Shown one piece after another: positions 24,158 to 25,130 of a stretch of 25,130 nucleotides of DNA. The stretch comes from a virus. The notes under the pieces are model-generated. The model was not told where the DNA came from, did no database searches, and saw only the letters and a program-made list of their open reading frames with translations. The translations under genes were made by a program, and so were the position numbers. Every line of letters starts with the position of its first letter. The first letter of the stretch is position 1. The stretch covers positions 1 through 25,130 of IMG/VR virus record IMGVR_UViG_3300027973_000210; one strand, 5' to 3'.

Positions 24158-24191
24158 TTGCTTTAAATCATTAATCGCTTACACTTACTAC
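24158..24191 (+). promoter_or_regulatory. Promoter P5, leaderless type
   Basis: TTGCTT at 24158-24163, a 16-nt spacer, TACACT at 24180-24185, 6 nt to the ATG at 24192. Confidence 0.65.
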
Positions 24192-24380
24192 ATGAAAGAA
24201 AACCAAATCTCCACCGCCACCGTTTCCGATCTTGAATTCGTCCAAGTCAACGAACAAGAGGGACCATTCGCCTTTTGGGATGTTATCTTCACGCATGAAG
24301 GGGAAGAAAAGCAAGGTGAGCTTTACGCTTCCATTGACTGTCCCGAAAAGACTCATCACCACATTATCGCCCTTTACTAA
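24192..24380 (+). CDS. Hypothetical 62-residue acidic protein
   Basis: MKENQISTATVSDLEFVQVN, then FWDVIFTHEGEEKQGELYAS and a His-rich end (THHHIIALY). Short beta strands with many acidic residues; the three adjacent His could bind metal, a guess. Own promoter P5 and own terminator. No family recognised. The MKEN start is shared with the 23282 gene, which may reflect the leaderless start signal rather than common function. Confidence 0.75.
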   Translation: MKENQISTATVSDLEFVQVNEQEGPFAFWDVIFTHEGEEKQGELYASIDCPEKTHHHIIALY

Positions 24381-24387
24381 AAGGTTG

Positions 24388-24411
24388 AAGGGAGGCGAAA
24401 GCCTCCCTTTT
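24388..24411 (+). terminator. GAAA-loop terminator after the 24192 gene
   Basis: A perfect 9-bp stem (AAGGGAGGC with GCCTCCCTT) with a GAAA loop and a following TT. Confidence 0.75.
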
Positions 24412-24440
24412 AAATAATCGAAAGAAAAGAGAGAAAGAAC

Positions 24441-24474
24441 TTGCCAATCGAAAACAAATAAGCTACATTAGGAC
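24441..24474 (+). promoter_or_regulatory. Promoter P6, leaderless type
   Basis: TTGCCA at 24441-24446, a 17-nt spacer, TACATT at 24464-24469, 5 nt to the ATG at 24475. Confidence 0.6.
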
Positions 24475-24603
24475 ATGAACGAAAAACAAATCCACAAATC
24501 ATCTGCTGAAATCTGGGAAATGAACCGTCTCAAATGGGACAGAAGAAAGGCGCGTTAGAACGCTTGGAAGAAAGAGCAAGCCGAAAAGAAAGCTGCTAAG
24601 TAA
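24475..24603 (+). pseudogene. Small gene interrupted by an in-frame amber codon
   Basis: The frame reads MNEKQIHKSSAEIWEMNRLK and continues through a TAG at 24556-24558 to NAWKKEQAEKKAAK and TAA at 24601-24603. A lysine/glutamate-rich helical peptide of 42 residues would result if TAG were read through; otherwise the product has 27. The amber could be a CAG-to-TAG change. The promoter and terminator around the full frame are intact, which supports the longer reading or a recent nonsense change. TAG is a normal stop in the 5278 gene, so a general reassignment is unlikely. Confidence 0.55.
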
Positions 24604-24622
24604 TCGAAAGGGAAGGTGAAAA

Positions 24623-24649
24623 GGGAGGCGAAAGCCTCCCCTTTTTTTT
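24623..24649 (+). terminator. GAAA-loop terminator with long T-run
   Basis: A 7-bp stem (GGGAGGC with GCCTCCC) around GAAA, then C and eight T. This is the most classic of the four right-hand terminators. Confidence 0.85.
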
Positions 24650-24671
24650 AGTTAGCACAAACCGCTTGTGC

Positions 24672-24685
24672 TGTTCATTTGAACA
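24672..24685. promoter_or_regulatory. TGTTC-N4-GAACA palindrome, copy 2
   Basis: TGTTCATTTGAACA, followed after 3 nt by CGCA. Confidence 0.6.
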
Positions 24686-24701
24686 CGGCGCATATACGTT
24701 A

Positions 24702-24717
24702 GTGTTCAATTGAACAC
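24702..24717. promoter_or_regulatory. TGTTC-N4-GAACA palindrome, copy 3
   Basis: A perfect 16-bp palindrome, GTGTTCAATTGAACAC, 31 bp centre to centre from copy 2 (about three helical turns). It lacks the following CGCA. Confidence 0.65.
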
Positions 24718-24742
24718 CTTTTACCCCCCATTAAAAGGGCTT

Positions 24743-24874
24743 CGTAAGTCGTTCAACATCAATGACTTACGCATGAGGTTTTCGCGTGAAAATCGTTGTA
24801 AGTCGTTCAGTATCAACGAGTTATGCGCGAAGCGCCCCGGTTTCGTCGTAAGTCGTTGTGTTTCAACGAGTTAC
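24743..24874. repeat. Three hairpin repeats with 10-bp arms and 7-nt centres
   Basis: Copies at 24743-24771, 24798-24824 and 24848-24874, spaced 54 and 50 bp. Common form: GTAAGTCGTT, seven bases, AA(C/T)GA(C/G)TTAC. Copy 1 pairs along 11 bp with one G-T pair; copies 2 and 3 share one G-G mismatch at the same place in the arm. The geometry fits a recombinase or initiator site or a structured RNA. Confidence 0.7.
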
Positions 24875-24917
24875 AAAGGAAAGCCTCAAAGGGCTTTTTA
24901 GGCCGCAATCGCGCCAG

Positions 24918-24931
24918 TGTTCAAATGAACA
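24918..24931. promoter_or_regulatory. TGTTC-N4-GAACA palindrome, copy 4
   Basis: TGTTCAAATGAACA, followed after 3 nt by CGCA. Confidence 0.6.
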
Positions 24932-24969
24932 ACACGCAGCTTTTTTTAGTTAGCGCAAAACGTTTAAGG

Positions 24970-24983
24970 TGTTCAATTGAGCA
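24970..24983. promoter_or_regulatory. TGTTC-type palindrome, copy 5 (one mismatch)
   Basis: TGTTCAATTGAGCA, followed after 3 nt by CGCAATCGCG. It lies 48 bp before the P7 -35 box, as copy 1 does (47 bp) before P1. Confidence 0.55.
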
Positions 24984-25031
24984 TTACGCAATCGCGCCAT
25001 GCGAAAAAAGAAATAAAAGAGATAAAAGGAT

Positions 25032-25065
25032 TTGCGCATTAGATCAAATCTGGTATAGTTAAAAC
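25032..25065 (+). promoter_or_regulatory. Promoter P7, leaderless type
   Basis: TTGCGC at 25032-25037, a 16-nt spacer, TATAGT at 25054-25059, 6 nt to the ATG at 25066. Confidence 0.7.
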
Positions 25066-25130
25066 ATGAAAGAAAAAAGCGGATATGTGATGGCCCTTGA
25101 AAAAGGAATTGAAGCGTGGACTGAATTCCT
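25066..25130 (+). CDS. Start of a cassette-type gene, cut by the right edge
   Basis: The frame reads MKEKSGYVMALEKGIEAWTE to the end of the window. The upstream promoter and start (TAAAAC before ATG, then AAA GAA) match the other cassette genes exactly, so the start is well supported. Nothing can be said of the function from 21 codons. Confidence 0.6.
   Translation, partial: MKEKSGYVMALEKGIEAWTEF

Larger units (their letters stand above)
24643..24962. repeat. Duplicated T-run plus AGTTAGC element
   Basis: The 22-bp stretches at 24643-24664 and 24941-24962 (T-run, AGTTAGC, then A/G, CAAA, and a short CG end) match at 20 of 22 positions. Both are followed by a TGTTC-type box (8 and 8 nt further on), so a larger unit of T-run, AGTTAGC and box has been duplicated around the three hairpin repeats. 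Confidence 0.55.
24604..25065. other. Non-coding regulatory or origin-like block
   Basis: About 460 bp without a credible gene. It contains a terminator, four TGTTC-type boxes, three hairpin repeats, a duplicated T-run element, a short AAAGCC/GGCTTT hairpin with a T-run near 24882-24900, and promoter P7 at the end. Its GC content is above that of the structural genes. An origin, a recombination site or a control region are all possible. Confidence 0.6.

Noticed and set aside
24743-24874. A small CRISPR-like array.
   Set aside because: Only three diverged copies with self-pairing arms, no true spacers of constant length and no cas genes nearby.
24882-24900. Additional strong terminator (AAAGCC / GGCTTT followed by T).
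   Set aside because: The stem is only 6 bp and no gene ends nearby, so it is mentioned only as part of the non-coding block.
24710-25062. Two overlapping plus-strand open frames across the non-coding block.
   Set aside because: They run over hairpin repeats and operator-like boxes, have no promoter at a suitable distance, and the repeat spacing (54 and 50 bp) does not keep a frame.

Overview
The window is a contiguous piece of an AT-rich tailed double-stranded DNA phage (or prophage). Nearly all of positions 1 to 22749 is read from the minus strand as a head-packaging-tail module. In transcription order it holds a PhoH-like ATPase, a zinc-ribbon protein, a sigma-like factor with a cysteine insert, a possible small terminase, a C2H2 finger fused to an ERCC4/XPF-type nuclease, the large terminase, the portal, a protease-scaffold fusion, a capsid decoration protein and the major capsid protein. 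After these come connector and neck proteins, a tail tube, two putative tail-assembly chaperones and a very long tape measure protein that runs off the left edge. A tail tube and a long tape measure without a sheath gene suggest a siphovirus-like, long non-contractile tail, although the tail-tip genes lie outside the window.

From 22844 the direction flips. The right 2.3 kb is an accessory region on the plus strand made of tiny genes (30-70 codons) of higher GC. Six complete or broken small genes and one cut by the right edge each have their own sigma70-type promoter. The ATG lies only 5-6 nt past the -10 box in all seven, so the transcripts should start at or next to the start codon (leaderless). 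Most units end in their own GAAA-loop hairpin terminator. Interspersed are five TGTTC-N4-GAACA palindromes and a 460-bp non-coding block with three copies of a 10-bp-arm, 7-nt-centre inverted repeat.

The host cannot be fixed from the sequence. The TGTTC-N4-GAACA boxes match, as I remember it, the LexA motif described for Verrucomicrobia, so a verrucomicrobial host with SOS-linked control of the accessory region is a working hypothesis, not a result. Start codons across the minus-strand operon mostly lack recognisable Shine-Dalgarno sequences. Several have a TATAAT-like box 5-7 nt upstream, so leaderless initiation may extend beyond the small-gene region.

The points most worth following are the single-gene leaderless units with their boxes, the three structured repeats, the tape measure protein carrying a PD-(D/E)XK-like segment between PNF motifs, and the cluster of Cys/His-motif proteins (zinc ribbon, sigma-like factor, finger-nuclease) just upstream of the terminase.
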